A stretch of 64,000 bases of DNA from Salinisphaera dokdonensis (GTDB taxonomy: Bacteria > Pseudomonadota > Gammaproteobacteria > Nevskiales > Salinisphaeraceae). The DNA lies in contig NZ_APND01000002.1 of NCBI RefSeq assembly GCF_040361215.1, positions 124,001 to 188,000 on the forward strand. The letters are read 5' to 3'. Below are positions 9,450 through 17,907 of the stretch, one piece after another (position 1 is the first letter of the stretch; the number at the start of each line of letters is the position of its first letter). A program made the translations under genes and the position numbers. The notes beneath the pieces were generated by a model. That model was not told where the DNA came from, made no database searches, and saw only the letters and a list, made by a program, of their open reading frames with translations.

Positions 9450-10564
9450 CCTCTATCAAACGAACGTTTGCTGCGGCAGCGTTATTCATCGTATGCACAA
9501 ACGCCATTGCAGCTTCCGATCAGGCTGTGGTTCGAAAATTGGCCGACGTCCCCCTTGAGGTCGGGCAGGCCTTGATAACGCATTATCGCGACCGCTGTAT
9601 CGCCGTGTTACCGACACATGTGGTAAGTGAAGCGCAATCACCTTCGCTCAGATATGTCGGCACACGGTCAACCAAATTAGGCAACTTAACCGATGTCGTG
9701 GATCTCGGCGACGACCTAAGCCTTGGGTTTGTGACCGGCGGTATTACCCAGAATTGCGGCCACGGCCTCGGATCATTCAGCCGTGCTGTCGATGCGCGAC
9801 TGTCTCAAAGCACGCAAGGCGCGCTGCGTTTCGTCAATGGCGACGGCTCGCTCGGCTTCGAGCCCGTCGTGTGGCTTGACGACGATCGCCGCGAGTTTAT
9901 ACGCGTCAAACCAACATCACCCAGCAGCGTGTTACGCAAAGGAATGAGCGGCAGTCTCCTCATGGGAGATGACAATACGCCTATCGGGATGTTGCTTTCA
10001 GTAAGCACCCGGAGCGGCGTAGGCAAAGTCGTGCGCATGGATCGCCTTTTGGAACGGGCTGAACTCGCTCTCTCGAAGACGAAATCCCGCACACCCGAGG
10101 CCGATGCCAATGATTTAGGTCACTCGTCGCCCAATCAGTCGAGCGCGCATAGCGCAAAAAAAGTCCTGACGCTTGTAGCTTGGTCCGCTCCTGCTGCTAC
10201 GCCTGCCAATCAGGCGGAGAATCTCGTTTCTGACGATATAGATTTGCCACCATGGTTGACGGCGACGGTCCATGCACCTGTCACTCTAGATTTCAGAGTG
10301 CAGCCGGGAACCACACTTCGGGGTATCGTGCTTGACGCTTCATCGGTTGCAGCAGACCTACGTCCGAGCGCCGCCGAGTTGATACTTGCAAATAATGAAA
10401 ATATGCACTATGCCCGAAGCGTTTGGGGCGGACCGCTCGATTTTGGAGAAAAAAACGATGTGACATTAAATTTCGCCCCGACAAGACCGCGTGTGGTCAG
10501 GTTAATTCTACACCCCTCTGAACGCTCGAAAATTTCGTTTAAAAGCATAAAAGTCTTACGCTAA
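9446..10564 (+). CDS. Exported trypsin-like serine protease with C-terminal sandwich-like domain
   Basis: A protein of 372 residues with a Sec signal peptide of about 22 residues. A chymotrypsin-fold triad can be proposed: His58 in VLPTHVV, Asp89/Asp90 in DLGDDLSLGF, and Ser168 in KGMSGSLL, which matches the GxSG nucleophile turn of S1 peptidases. Cys51 and Cys104 could form a disulfide. The C-terminal part (about 250-372) is beta-rich and resembles a discoidin-like (F5/8C) or carbohydrate-binding sandwich. It is therefore probably a periplasmic or secreted endopeptidase, or an inactive relative that binds peptides. It is the last gene of the 7563-10564 operon and converges with the gene at 10561, overlapping it by four bases at the stop codons. 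Confidence 0.65.
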   Translation: MTSIKRTFAAAALFIVCTNAIAASDQAVVRKLADVPLEVGQALITHYRDRCIAVLPTHVVSEAQSPSLRYVGTRSTKLGNLTDVVDLGDDLSLGFVTGGITQNCGHGLGSFSRAVDARLSQSTQGALRFVNGDGSLGFEPVVWLDDDRREFIRVKPTSPSSVLRKGMSGSLLMGDDNTPIGMLLSVSTRSGVGKVVRMDRLLERAELALSKTKSRTPEADANDLGHSSPNQSSAHSAKKVLTLVAWSAPAATPANQAENLVSDDIDLPPWLTATVHAPVTLDFRVQPGTTLRGIVLDASSVAADLRPSAAELILANNENMHYARSVWGGPLDFGEKNDVTLNFAPTRPRVVRLILHPSERSKISFKSIKVLR

Positions 10565-11163
10565 CGAAGTTTCGCGGTCCCTATAAAACGTATGCTGTTA
10601 ATCGACACCGGGCCTTGCAACACTGCCCCATCCTTAAGCGATAGAGTTCCTGCACGATACGATGTCTTAAAAACAAAATTTATACCCTGTACTTCGGCAC
10701 CACCTCTGCGACCGTTGGCATTTACCTCCATGGAATCATGTTCAGGGTTTTTTGAGGTTAATTGAATAACCAGCCGCGGCACCTCGTTCCCCAGCATCTC
10801 GCGAGCCTTCTTCTGAGCATCTTCGGGCGCGTTTTCGTCGACGCTCAAGTCGATATATAGAGCATCCATATTAAAAATCGTACCCTTTAATGCCAGCGAG
10901 CGAAGCAGGTTGTCTGTACTAGACAATCCCGCTTCTATAGCTAGTTCACGATAGACAGAATTATCGCTATTCATCATTAGCTCGAATGCCGACAGACGTA
11001 GATTCCTGTCAGGGCTCTCCATTACTTTCTTCAGCTCTTCTATTTCGCGAGAGTCTGCGCGCGCCTTCTCAATCAACTCTGCCGCGGTCATAGACTCCGC
11101 GCTAGCAGCGCTCGTGTAGATGAGCAAAACGAAAACCAACAGCGGCCACGCTTTCTTTAGCAT
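10561..11163 (-). CDS. Small exported helical (HEAT-like) protein
   Basis: A protein of 200 residues. I chose the ATG at 11163 because GGGGGGGATCTG precedes it directly and it gives a proper signal peptide (MLKKAWPLLVFVLL, cleavage after ASA). The frame could extend 18 codons upstream but without a good ribosome site. The region after the signal peptide is helical, with repeated patterns of the kind RNLRLSAFELMM and NLLRSLALKGTI that resemble short HEAT-type repeats. The C-terminal 70 residues look beta-rich. No enzyme motif is seen. It converges on the protease operon and may belong to the same envelope function. Function unknown. Confidence 0.7.
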   Translation of the reverse strand: MLKKAWPLLVFVLLIYTSAASAESMTAAELIEKARADSREIEELKKVMESPDRNLRLSAFELMMNSDNSVYRELAIEAGLSSTDNLLRSLALKGTIFNMDALYIDLSVDENAPEDAQKKAREMLGNEVPRLVIQLTSKNPEHDSMEVNANGRRGGAEVQGINFVFKTSYRAGTLSLKDGAVLQGPVSINSIRFIGTAKLR

Positions 11164-11891
11164 CAGATCCCCCCCGTACAACACAATGAGACTATGAGTT
11201 AACAACAGTCGCCGCATTTTTGCCAGCCGCGAATCACGTATGGGATATCTGCGGGCAAGCCAAAACTTTCATATCATTATAGTTTCGCGCGTAAAATCTG
11301 TTGGCAAGTCGAGCGTTATCTTACTCTTGGCAAGCTGACGAGCTTCCAACCTAGACGCCCGCGCGGCACACCGAGCCCGCATCGTTGCACTCACCGCAAA
11401 TATTGCAGACCTCGTAGCCAGCTGTGTTTATTCAGTTTCTTCGAGCCAGTGCCAGTTCGTGAGGAGCGATGTCTGACGATCCAGCCGCGGTCGGCGGTAA
11501 GGATTGCAAAGCAAACCGCCTTAGCGTGAGTTCACGGTAAATTGCGGCGCTGTCACTACCCTCCTTCGCCTAGGCGCTCTAGTCGGAACAGGCCGCTACC
11601 CCATGTACACATAAAACTGTGTTGATTGAGACGCTTGAAGAGCATCACACCTAGGTCCGCCGCACCGTTCGCTAGTGAAGGGCGCGCCCTTCGCGAGGGC
11701 CGCTGTAGGACTAGCTTTCCGAACTGGTCACGACCTCCCGGTCACCCGCCGGCAGCCGGTAACAACCAATTAACGGCACGCGAGATCGACCTGCGCTTAC
11801 GAGCGCGAGGGTGCATCTGCGAGATTCCGTACGACGCGGCTTCGTTCAAGGAAAAAGAAAACAGTACCCGAGCGGGCCGATCGGCGCGGCA
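11164..11891. other. Intergenic stretch at the island edge, no gene recognised
   Basis: About 730 bases between the exported helical protein and the AraC regulator. The short frames here (for example 11626-11895) do not look like proteins: composition is arginine-rich and no ribosome site is seen. A perfect 16-base palindrome GAAGGGCGCGCCCTTC lies at 11677-11692 and could be a hairpin or protein site. Base composition appears to shift from the lower-GC island on the left to the GC-rich backbone on the right, so an island boundary may lie here, but I find no integrase or tRNA-type attachment site. Confidence 0.5.
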
Positions 11892-12740
11892 CTAGCTGTA
11901 GCGGTCGACCACGCGCTGGTACTGGCTCGGCGCCGCGCCCAGATGATTGCGAAAAAATCGCGTGAAATGGCCCTGCTCGGGGAAACCGAGGGACTCCGAA
12001 ATATTGCCTAGCGAGCCACTGCGCGCCGAACTGAGTGATTCGCAGGCTTTCTTCATGCGTATCATGTTGTGCATCAGATGCGGCGTGATACCCGTGTTCT
12101 TGCGAAACAACGAGAAAAAGTGGGCGCGCGACAAATTACACCGCGCCGCCAGTTTCTCCATCCGGATATCTTCAGCGTAGTGATCCATAAGATACTGGTT
12201 GGCGCGGCGTATCCGGCTATCGTAAAAACTTGCCGGCGCCATGACCCGCATTCTGGCGAGATGACGATAGTCCGAAAAAGATTCACAAATCGATACTGTT
12301 AGCTCGGACAGCAGCTCTTGCACCAAGTCCTGGTCGCTGAGCGTCAACGACATCATTTCCGCGATAAGAGCGTCGGCAATCCGACGCATTGGCCGGTTCA
12401 ACTGCACGCCGCGCTGCAGAAAGAAATCCGGCCGTGCACTCAAGGCCAACGGACGCTGTAACGCGGCAAGCCAGCTGGGCTCGATATATAACGCCAGAAT
12501 CAACGTACGCGGCGCGTCGGGTTGGTGCGCGTAGTAGTGCGGCTCCCAGGCGTTGACCAGCACGGCGGTTTCGTCCGTGAGCAGCTGCTTCTCACCGTTC
12601 ACCGAGAAGTACGTGTCCGCGCCCGTCGCCTTGAGCAGCACATGGCACTCGGAGTGGGCATGCGGTACCAGGGGCTTGTCCATATCCAGCAGGGCAACCC
12701 GACCGAAGTCGCCGTGCAGCACACGCTGTGCGATCGACAT
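11892..12740 (-). CDS. AraC family transcriptional regulator, probably of the furoate operon
   Basis: A protein of 282 residues from the ATG at 12740, chosen because GGAGGATATCGCG precedes it; a longer frame begins at 12788. The N-terminal half has the cupin-type ligand-binding pattern (PHAHSECHVLL). The C-terminal 100 residues are a double helix-turn-helix AraC domain: first HTH around MEKLAARCNLSRAHFFSLFR, second around ISESLGFPEQGHFTRFFRNH. It lies directly downstream of the benE-hmf operon on the same strand. Regulators of this family are known beside furoate genes in other bacteria, so it probably activates the operon in response to furoate or furoyl-CoA. The ligand is an inference from context. 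Confidence 0.85.
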   Translation of the reverse strand: MSIAQRVLHGDFGRVALLDMDKPLVPHAHSECHVLLKATGADTYFSVNGEKQLLTDETAVLVNAWEPHYYAHQPDAPRTLILALYIEPSWLAALQRPLALSARPDFFLQRGVQLNRPMRRIADALIAEMMSLTLSDQDLVQELLSELTVSICESFSDYRHLARMRVMAPASFYDSRIRRANQYLMDHYAEDIRMEKLAARCNLSRAHFFSLFRKNTGITPHLMHNMIRMKKACESLSSARSGSLGNISESLGFPEQGHFTRFFRNHLGAAPSQYQRVVDRYS

Positions 12741-12875
12741 CGCGATATCCTCCGTCGGTGCTCCGAGCACAGCAATGCGCTTCGGCACCGATCTGATTTG
12801 TCAGACAGTCACATTACCACTCACCCACGCAGCGCGTGCCAAGGCGCGCGGGCAGCGCCTTCAACACACCGGGAC

Positions 12876-14156
12876 TCAGTGTGTTCCGGTGGCGGCCGTC
12901 GACTGCCCCTCGCCGCTCGCGCTCGCCGGGCGCTCGAGTATCAGCGAGACCAGCACGCCAAACACCAGCGCCCAGAATGGCGCACTGATACCGAACAGCG
13001 TCATGTTGCTCATGGCCACGACCAGGGCCACGAAAGCACCGGTCTGGTGACCGAGCTGACGGGAGAAGGCCTGCTGGAACGCCAGCAGGAGCACGCTGAT
13101 CATGGCCAGTCCGCCCACCACCATGATCAAGGGCTTGGGTAACGCAAGCACGAACGGCACGGCGGCACCGGCCACCAGACCGAATACGCCGAACAACACC
13201 GCGTTGACAATCGTGGCGCCAAAACGCTTTTCCTTGTCGTCACCGGCTTCTTCGGACGAGCAGATCGCGGTCATGGGCCCGGCGATGTTGGCATTATGGC
13301 CGCCGAATATGCCGGCCAGAATGCCGCCGATGCCGCTGATTATGGTCATCGCGTTCACCGGCGGCCGGTAGCCTTCCGCCATGAGCACGCCGGTCGCCTG
13401 GGCATTCTCTGCGCCGATGATCAACAGGCTCAACGGCAACGAAATAGCCAGGAAGCCATTGAGAGTGAACGCGGGCGCGGTCAGTTCGGGCCCGGTGAAA
13501 GCGAGCGGCACGTCGGCCGGCTGCAGCATGCCGAAGGCAAGCGCAGCCACAAGCCCCACCACGAGCGCGGCCAGCACCGGCGGTACCGAACGCAGCAGCC
13601 TAGCGGCGAGCAGATACGCCAGAACAGCCGATCCGGCGACGGCAGGCGCGTTGCCGACCGCATCCACCGCGCCCGTGCCAAAGCGGATCAATGCGCCCGC
13701 GATCATCGCCATGACGATCGGCATGGGCAGCCAGCGCATGATGCGCCCGATCACGCCCGACAGCCCCAGCGCCAGGATCACGAAGCCGCTCATGATGAAT
13801 GCGCCAACCGCCTCGTTGAAATTCACCGTCCCCAGCGCGCCCACTAGAATCGCTGCACCCGGGATTGAATAGGCGCCGGTGATCGGCTGGCGATAGCGCA
13901 GCGCCATGACCAGGCTGATCAATGCGCCGAGAATATAGACCGACATCAACCAAGCCACCGTCTGGCCACCACTCAGGTGGCCCGAGTCGGCCGCGCTGAT
14001 GATGATCAGTGCCGGCCCGGTACAGCCGAAGATCGCCGCTACTGTGCCGGCGCTGAAGGCCTTGAGCGTCAATGCCCCACCTAGTGCGCCCAACCCCTTG
14101 CGGAAGCTGGGCTCGCCCGCCATCGCGGAATCCGATGCTATTTGTTGTTCGTTCAT
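12876..14156 (-). CDS. benE: BenE family aromatic-acid/proton symporter
   Basis: A 426-residue integral membrane protein with about 12 hydrophobic helices and the sequence style of the benzoate transporter BenE family (for example QTVAWLMSVYILGALISLV and GHNANIAGPMTAICSS). The frame can start six codons earlier at 14174, but AGGAGG ends five bases before the ATG at 14156, so that start is preferred. It is placed last in the hmf operon, after hmfE with a 56-base gap. Family knowledge says BenE proteins import benzoate-like acids by proton symport. The context suggests that the substrate here is 2-furoate or a close analogue. Confidence 0.85.
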   Translation of the reverse strand: MNEQQIASDSAMAGEPSFRKGLGALGGALTLKAFSAGTVAAIFGCTGPALIIISAADSGHLSGGQTVAWLMSVYILGALISLVMALRYRQPITGAYSIPGAAILVGALGTVNFNEAVGAFIMSGFVILALGLSGVIGRIMRWLPMPIVMAMIAGALIRFGTGAVDAVGNAPAVAGSAVLAYLLAARLLRSVPPVLAALVVGLVAALAFGMLQPADVPLAFTGPELTAPAFTLNGFLAISLPLSLLIIGAENAQATGVLMAEGYRPPVNAMTIISGIGGILAGIFGGHNANIAGPMTAICSSEEAGDDKEKRFGATIVNAVLFGVFGLVAGAAVPFVLALPKPLIMVVGGLAMISVLLLAFQQAFSRQLGHQTGAFVALVVAMSNMTLFGISAPFWALVFGVLVSLILERPASASGEGQSTAATGTH

Positions 14157-14212
14157 CATCTCCTCCTCGCTCATCCGAAGTTCTCGCTAGACCGGTGGCA
14201 TCACAACGCGTC

Positions 14213-15016
14213 TCAGCTGCCGCGGAAATTGGCCTTGCGCTTTTCGCCAAAGGCTTCAACGCCCTCACGGAAGTCGTCCGACGTACGCAGACGGGCATAG
14301 CAATGCCCTTCCATCTCGATGGCCACTGACAGCGGCGAGTTCTCGCCGTCGTTGATGAGTCGCTTGGCGGTCCGCTGGGCCAGTGGCGAAAAACGACGCA
14401 GCTCGTCGACCAGTGCATCGGTCGCGGTTTCGAGCTCGGCGTCCGGCACGCATTCGACGGCAATGCCCCAATCCAGGGCCGTGGCACCGGAAATACGCTT
14501 GGATCGCATGACCATGTGCTTGGTGCGGGCGATGCCGATCATCTTCTGCAGTCGCGCGGAGCCGCCCGAACCCGGAATCTGACCAAGATTCTGCTCAGGC
14601 AACGCGTATCGGCAGCTTTCGCCGACGACGCGGAAATCGCAGGCCAGCGACAGCTCGAACCCAACGCCGAAACAGTAGCCGTGGTTGACCGCAATCACCG
14701 GCTTGCTGCAGCGCTCGGGCGCGGCTACGTTGTCGGCCAGCTTGGAGACATGCTCGGCCGATGCCTCCAGAAAGCCGCGGATATTGCCGCCACTGGAAAA
14801 GTGCTCTCCGACCGCGCGCAGCACGATCACCCGCACGCCTTCGTGTGCATCGAGTGCTTCAAACACGGCGCGCAGCTGCTCGCGCTGGGGCATGGAAATA
14901 ACGTTGAGCGGCGGGCGCTCCAACACGATATCGGCGCGCTCGCGTTCCACGTCCACGCTCACGCTAAAGCCGTCGTGATCAACCTCGAGTGCGCGTTCGA
15001 TGATTTCCTGATCCAT
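14213..15016 (-). CDS. hmfE: Crotonase-family hydrolase, probable 2-oxoglutaroyl-CoA hydrolase
   Basis: A protein of 267 residues of the enoyl-CoA hydratase/isomerase fold, with oxyanion-hole segments HFSSGGNIRGF and GVGFELSLACDF and the acidic segment LPEQNLGQIPGSGG, so both active-site glutamate positions are occupied. AGGAACCTACTC precedes the ATG at 15016. An alternative start at 15043 overlaps the ligase stop as ATGA. In known furoate clusters the fifth enzyme, HmfE, belongs to this family and releases 2-oxoglutarate from its CoA ester, which feeds the TCA cycle. The assignment rests on the family plus strict gene order with hmfA-D. A simple enoyl-CoA hydratase is the alternative. Confidence 0.7.
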   Translation of the reverse strand: MDQEIIERALEVDHDGFSVSVDVERERADIVLERPPLNVISMPQREQLRAVFEALDAHEGVRVIVLRAVGEHFSSGGNIRGFLEASAEHVSKLADNVAAPERCSKPVIAVNHGYCFGVGFELSLACDFRVVGESCRYALPEQNLGQIPGSGGSARLQKMIGIARTKHMVMRSKRISGATALDWGIAVECVPDAELETATDALVDELRRFSPLAQRTAKRLINDGENSPLSVAIEMEGHCYARLRTSDDFREGVEAFGEKRKANFRGS

Positions 15017-15039
15017 GAGTAGGTTCCTGTCGTTTGATT

Positions 15040-16581
15040 TCATGACGGTGTGGTCGCGCCCTCGACGACGTAGCGCTCGGCGACCAATTCGCGGCGCAGC
15101 ACCTTGCCGACAGCGGATTTGGGGATTTCTTCGACGAAGACATAGCGACGCGGACGCTTGAAGTTGGCCAGGCCCGAGCTGAGGCAGTGTTCCTGCAACG
15201 TCTGCTCGTCCACGGCCTCGCGACGCTTGATGAAGGCGGTCACGATCTTGCCCCACTGCTCGTCCTCAAGGCCGGCGACTGCGACCTCGGCGACAGCAGG
15301 ATGCGTGGACAGCGCGTTCTCGACGTCCACGGGGCTGACGTTCTCGCCACCTGTGATGATCAGGTCGTCCAGGCGCCCGGTGACAAACAGATCGCCCTCG
15401 GTATCGAAATAGCCGGTATCCCCGGTAAAGAACCAGCCGTCCTTGAGGGATTTCGCATCGGCTTCCGGACGTTTCCAGTAGCCTTCGAATGCTTCATCGC
15501 CGGCCATGTCGGCGACAATGGCGCCCTCTTCGCCGACGGCCGCCGACGTGTCCGGGCTTTCGGCCCCGATCGGCACCACGCGGATGCGCTGGTTGAGGGC
15601 GGCCCGTCCGGACGATCCCGGTTTGCGCGCAGCCTGCTGGTCGATGGTGTAGGTATAGACCTCGGAGCTGCCGTAGTGATTGACGAACAGCTCGGGCTGG
15701 AAGGCGGCCGCCACGCGCTGCATGAGGCCGTCGCTCATCGGCGCGCCCGCGAACCCGATCTTGGTGACGCTCGCCACGCGTTCTTTAGAGAAATCCGCGT
15801 GCTCGAGCAGCATGTGATACAGCGTCGGCACGAGATAGAGATTGGTAACCCCGGCGCTCTCGATGGCGCGGATCGTGGCCGCCGGATCGAACCGCGGGAT
15901 ACACACGAAATGCCCATCGATGACGGCCATCGCCAGCAACGAGCGCACCCCCATCGTGTGATACAGCGGCATCACACCCAGGGTGCACTCGTCCTGTCGA
16001 TAGAGATTCTGGGCGACATGCGCGAGCGCGGCCGCGCGCTCTGCGCGATGCCGGCGCGGCACGCCTTTCGGACGGCCGCTCGTGCCCGACGTATAGAGCA
16101 TTAGCGACCAGTCATCGGCCTCGGAACGCAGGATGAGTTTCGACGGCGCGTGCGCGGCCAATGCCGAGAACGACTGGGCGCCATCCGCCGACACGTCGTC
16201 GGTCACGATCCGGGGCAGATCGCCCACTTCCCGACACTGGGCCATTGCCTCGGCACAGGACGCATCGTATGCGACGGCCTTGGCCTCGGCATCGGCGATG
16301 CAATAGTCGATCTCTTCGGCCTTGCTGCGCCAGTTCAGCGGCGTGACGATGATGCCCGCGAACTGACAGGCCCAGTGCAGCGCAGCCATCTGCCAACGGT
16401 TCTGCATCACCACAAGCAAGCGATCGCCACGCGCCAAGCCGAGCGTCTCCAGCCCGTTGGCAACGGCCTGGGTCTGCTCGAACCATTCGTGATAGGTGAA
16501 CCGCACCGCGCCATCGGTAATGGCCGGCGCCTGTGGCCGGCGCTCGACGGCAGCCAGCAGCGTGCGTCCGAGATCAAACAT
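15040..16581 (-). CDS. hmfD: Acyl-CoA synthetase, probable 2-furoate-CoA ligase
   Basis: A protein of 513 residues of the ANL adenylate-forming superfamily: P-loop-like LMLYTSGTSGRPKGVPRRH, the adenine-binding segment YGSSEVYTYT, the hinge-region signature FFTGDTGYFDTEGDLFVTGR, and a C-terminal lysine in PKSAVGKVLRR. The start at 16581 gives the N-terminus MFDLGRTLLAAVERRP, which resembles HmfD ligases as I remember them. It overlaps the end of the 2Fe-2S subunit gene by eight bases. It should activate an aromatic or heteroaromatic acid with ATP and CoA before the molybdenum hydroxylase acts. 2-Furoate is inferred from the complete hmf set; benzoate-type acids are possible. Confidence 0.75.
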   Translation of the reverse strand: MFDLGRTLLAAVERRPQAPAITDGAVRFTYHEWFEQTQAVANGLETLGLARGDRLLVVMQNRWQMAALHWACQFAGIIVTPLNWRSKAEEIDYCIADAEAKAVAYDASCAEAMAQCREVGDLPRIVTDDVSADGAQSFSALAAHAPSKLILRSEADDWSLMLYTSGTSGRPKGVPRRHRAERAAALAHVAQNLYRQDECTLGVMPLYHTMGVRSLLAMAVIDGHFVCIPRFDPAATIRAIESAGVTNLYLVPTLYHMLLEHADFSKERVASVTKIGFAGAPMSDGLMQRVAAAFQPELFVNHYGSSEVYTYTIDQQAARKPGSSGRAALNQRIRVVPIGAESPDTSAAVGEEGAIVADMAGDEAFEGYWKRPEADAKSLKDGWFFTGDTGYFDTEGDLFVTGRLDDLIITGGENVSPVDVENALSTHPAVAEVAVAGLEDEQWGKIVTAFIKRREAVDEQTLQEHCLSSGLANFKRPRRYVFVEEIPKSAVGKVLRRELVAERYVVEGATTPS

Positions 16582-17089
16582 GCGGCGTCTCCGGTTGGGC
16601 GCCGCGACGTTGGGCGGCGACTTCGAGTACGGCGGCGACAATGCCCGTGTAGCCGGTGCACCGGCATAGATGACCCGAGAGCATGTCGCGAACGTCCAAC
16701 TCGCTCGGCTCGGGTGTCTTGTCGAGAAATTCGGCACAGGAGTTGAGGATGCCGGCCGTGCAGAAGCCGCACTGCAGCGCGTGGTGGCGCTTGAAGGCGG
16801 CCTGCAGATCGCCGAGCGCGTTGCCGTCGCACAATCCTTCGACCGTATCGATACGCCGGCCCTCGGCCTGTACGGCCAGCATCAGGCAGGCACGAGATGC
16901 CACCCCGTCGACACGCACGGTGCAGGCACCACATACCCCATGTTCACAGCCCAGATGCGTACCGGTCGCGCCCAGTTCGTGACGAATGAAGTCACTCAGA
17001 AGCATGCGCGACTCGGCCTGGCCCACGCGCTCGCGTCCGTTAAGAATCAAGCGCACCCGGTACGGGGTGGACGCCGAAATACGGGTCAT
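16574..17089 (-). CDS. hmfC: Molybdenum hydroxylase 2Fe-2S subunit (probable 2-furoyl-CoA dehydrogenase)
   Basis: A protein of 171 residues, the usual length of the small subunit of xanthine-oxidase-family enzymes. Residues 1-85 are a plant-type ferredoxin domain with CEHGVCGACTVRVDG and a fourth Cys in SRACLML. The C-terminal half carries the second cluster motif: CGFC in ALQCGFCTAGIL and CRC in SGHLCRCTGYTGIV. It passes electrons from the molybdenum centre to FAD. It overlaps the FAD subunit gene by four bases and the ligase by eight, consistent with stoichiometric translation. Confidence 0.85.
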   Translation of the reverse strand: MTRISASTPYRVRLILNGRERVGQAESRMLLSDFIRHELGATGTHLGCEHGVCGACTVRVDGVASRACLMLAVQAEGRRIDTVEGLCDGNALGDLQAAFKRHHALQCGFCTAGILNSCAEFLDKTPEPSELDVRDMLSGHLCRCTGYTGIVAAVLEVAAQRRGAQPETPHV

Positions 17090-17907
17090 GGCTTGTCCTC
17101 CGTCAGTAGCTTGTGCCCCAACTCGCGGACCAGCTGACGCCGGTAAGCGGCCGAGGCGTGGCCGTCGTCCTCGGCGCCGAGCGACCAGGCGAACGTGTTC
17201 AGTTCGGTGCCGAGATCCCCGTCGCGCGGTATCCGCCGCACCAACGGTCGATCGGCCACCCCACCGGCGCCCAGAAAGATTTCGTCGGGGCCGATCGCGG
17301 CCGCCAGCGCCACCAGCGCGAAATCGCCGTGACGCATGGCCACTTCGGTGAAACGATAGTGATGCTCGGCGTGCGCCAGCGGGAAACGCACCTCGGTGAG
17401 CAGTTCATCGGGCTCGCGCGCCGTGGTGAGCAAGCCCTGAAAGAACTCTGCGGCGGGCACCACGCGCCGACCACGACGCCAATGCCGGCGTTCCAGCACG
17501 ATCTCGCCGCCAAGCACCGCGAGGCTCAACGGCAACTCAGCACTGGGATCGGCATGGGCCACCGAGCCACAGACGGTGCCGCGATTGCGCGTCTGGAAAT
17601 GGCCGACCCAGGGCATTATCTGGGCCAGCAACGGGACACGCTCGGTCAATCCAGGCCAGGCAACGAGTTCGGCCTGGCGCGTGTTGGCACCGATGCATAG
17701 CCGGTCGTCCCGTATCTCGATATAAGCCAGATCGGTGACGCCGCCGATATCGATGACCAGCGTCGGCTCGGCGAGGCGCATGTTCAGCACGGCCATCAGC
17801 GATTGCCCGCCGGCGAGCACGCGTGCATCGCTACCCGTATCTGCAAGCAGTTTGAGTACCTCGCTGCGGCTTTCGGGCCGCGCGTAGTCAAAGGCTGCCG
17901 GCTTCAT
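17086..17907 (-). CDS. hmfB: Molybdenum hydroxylase FAD-binding subunit (probable 2-furoyl-CoA dehydrogenase)
   Basis: A protein of 273 residues from the ATG at 17907 (MKPAAFDYARPES), which overlaps the stop of the large subunit as ATGA. The FAD-binding motifs of the CoxM/xanthine dehydrogenase medium subunit are present: VLAGGQSLMAVLNMRLAEP near residue 40 and RNRGTVCGSVAHADPSAELP near residue 105. The C-terminal part is the CO-dehydrogenase flavoprotein C-terminal domain. It accepts electrons from the 2Fe-2S subunit and hands them to a carrier. Confidence 0.85.
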   Translation of the reverse strand: MKPAAFDYARPESRSEVLKLLADTGSDARVLAGGQSLMAVLNMRLAEPTLVIDIGGVTDLAYIEIRDDRLCIGANTRQAELVAWPGLTERVPLLAQIMPWVGHFQTRNRGTVCGSVAHADPSAELPLSLAVLGGEIVLERRHWRRGRRVVPAAEFFQGLLTTAREPDELLTEVRFPLAHAEHHYRFTEVAMRHGDFALVALAAAIGPDEIFLGAGGVADRPLVRRIPRDGDLGTELNTFAWSLGAEDDGHASAAYRRQLVRELGHKLLTEDKP

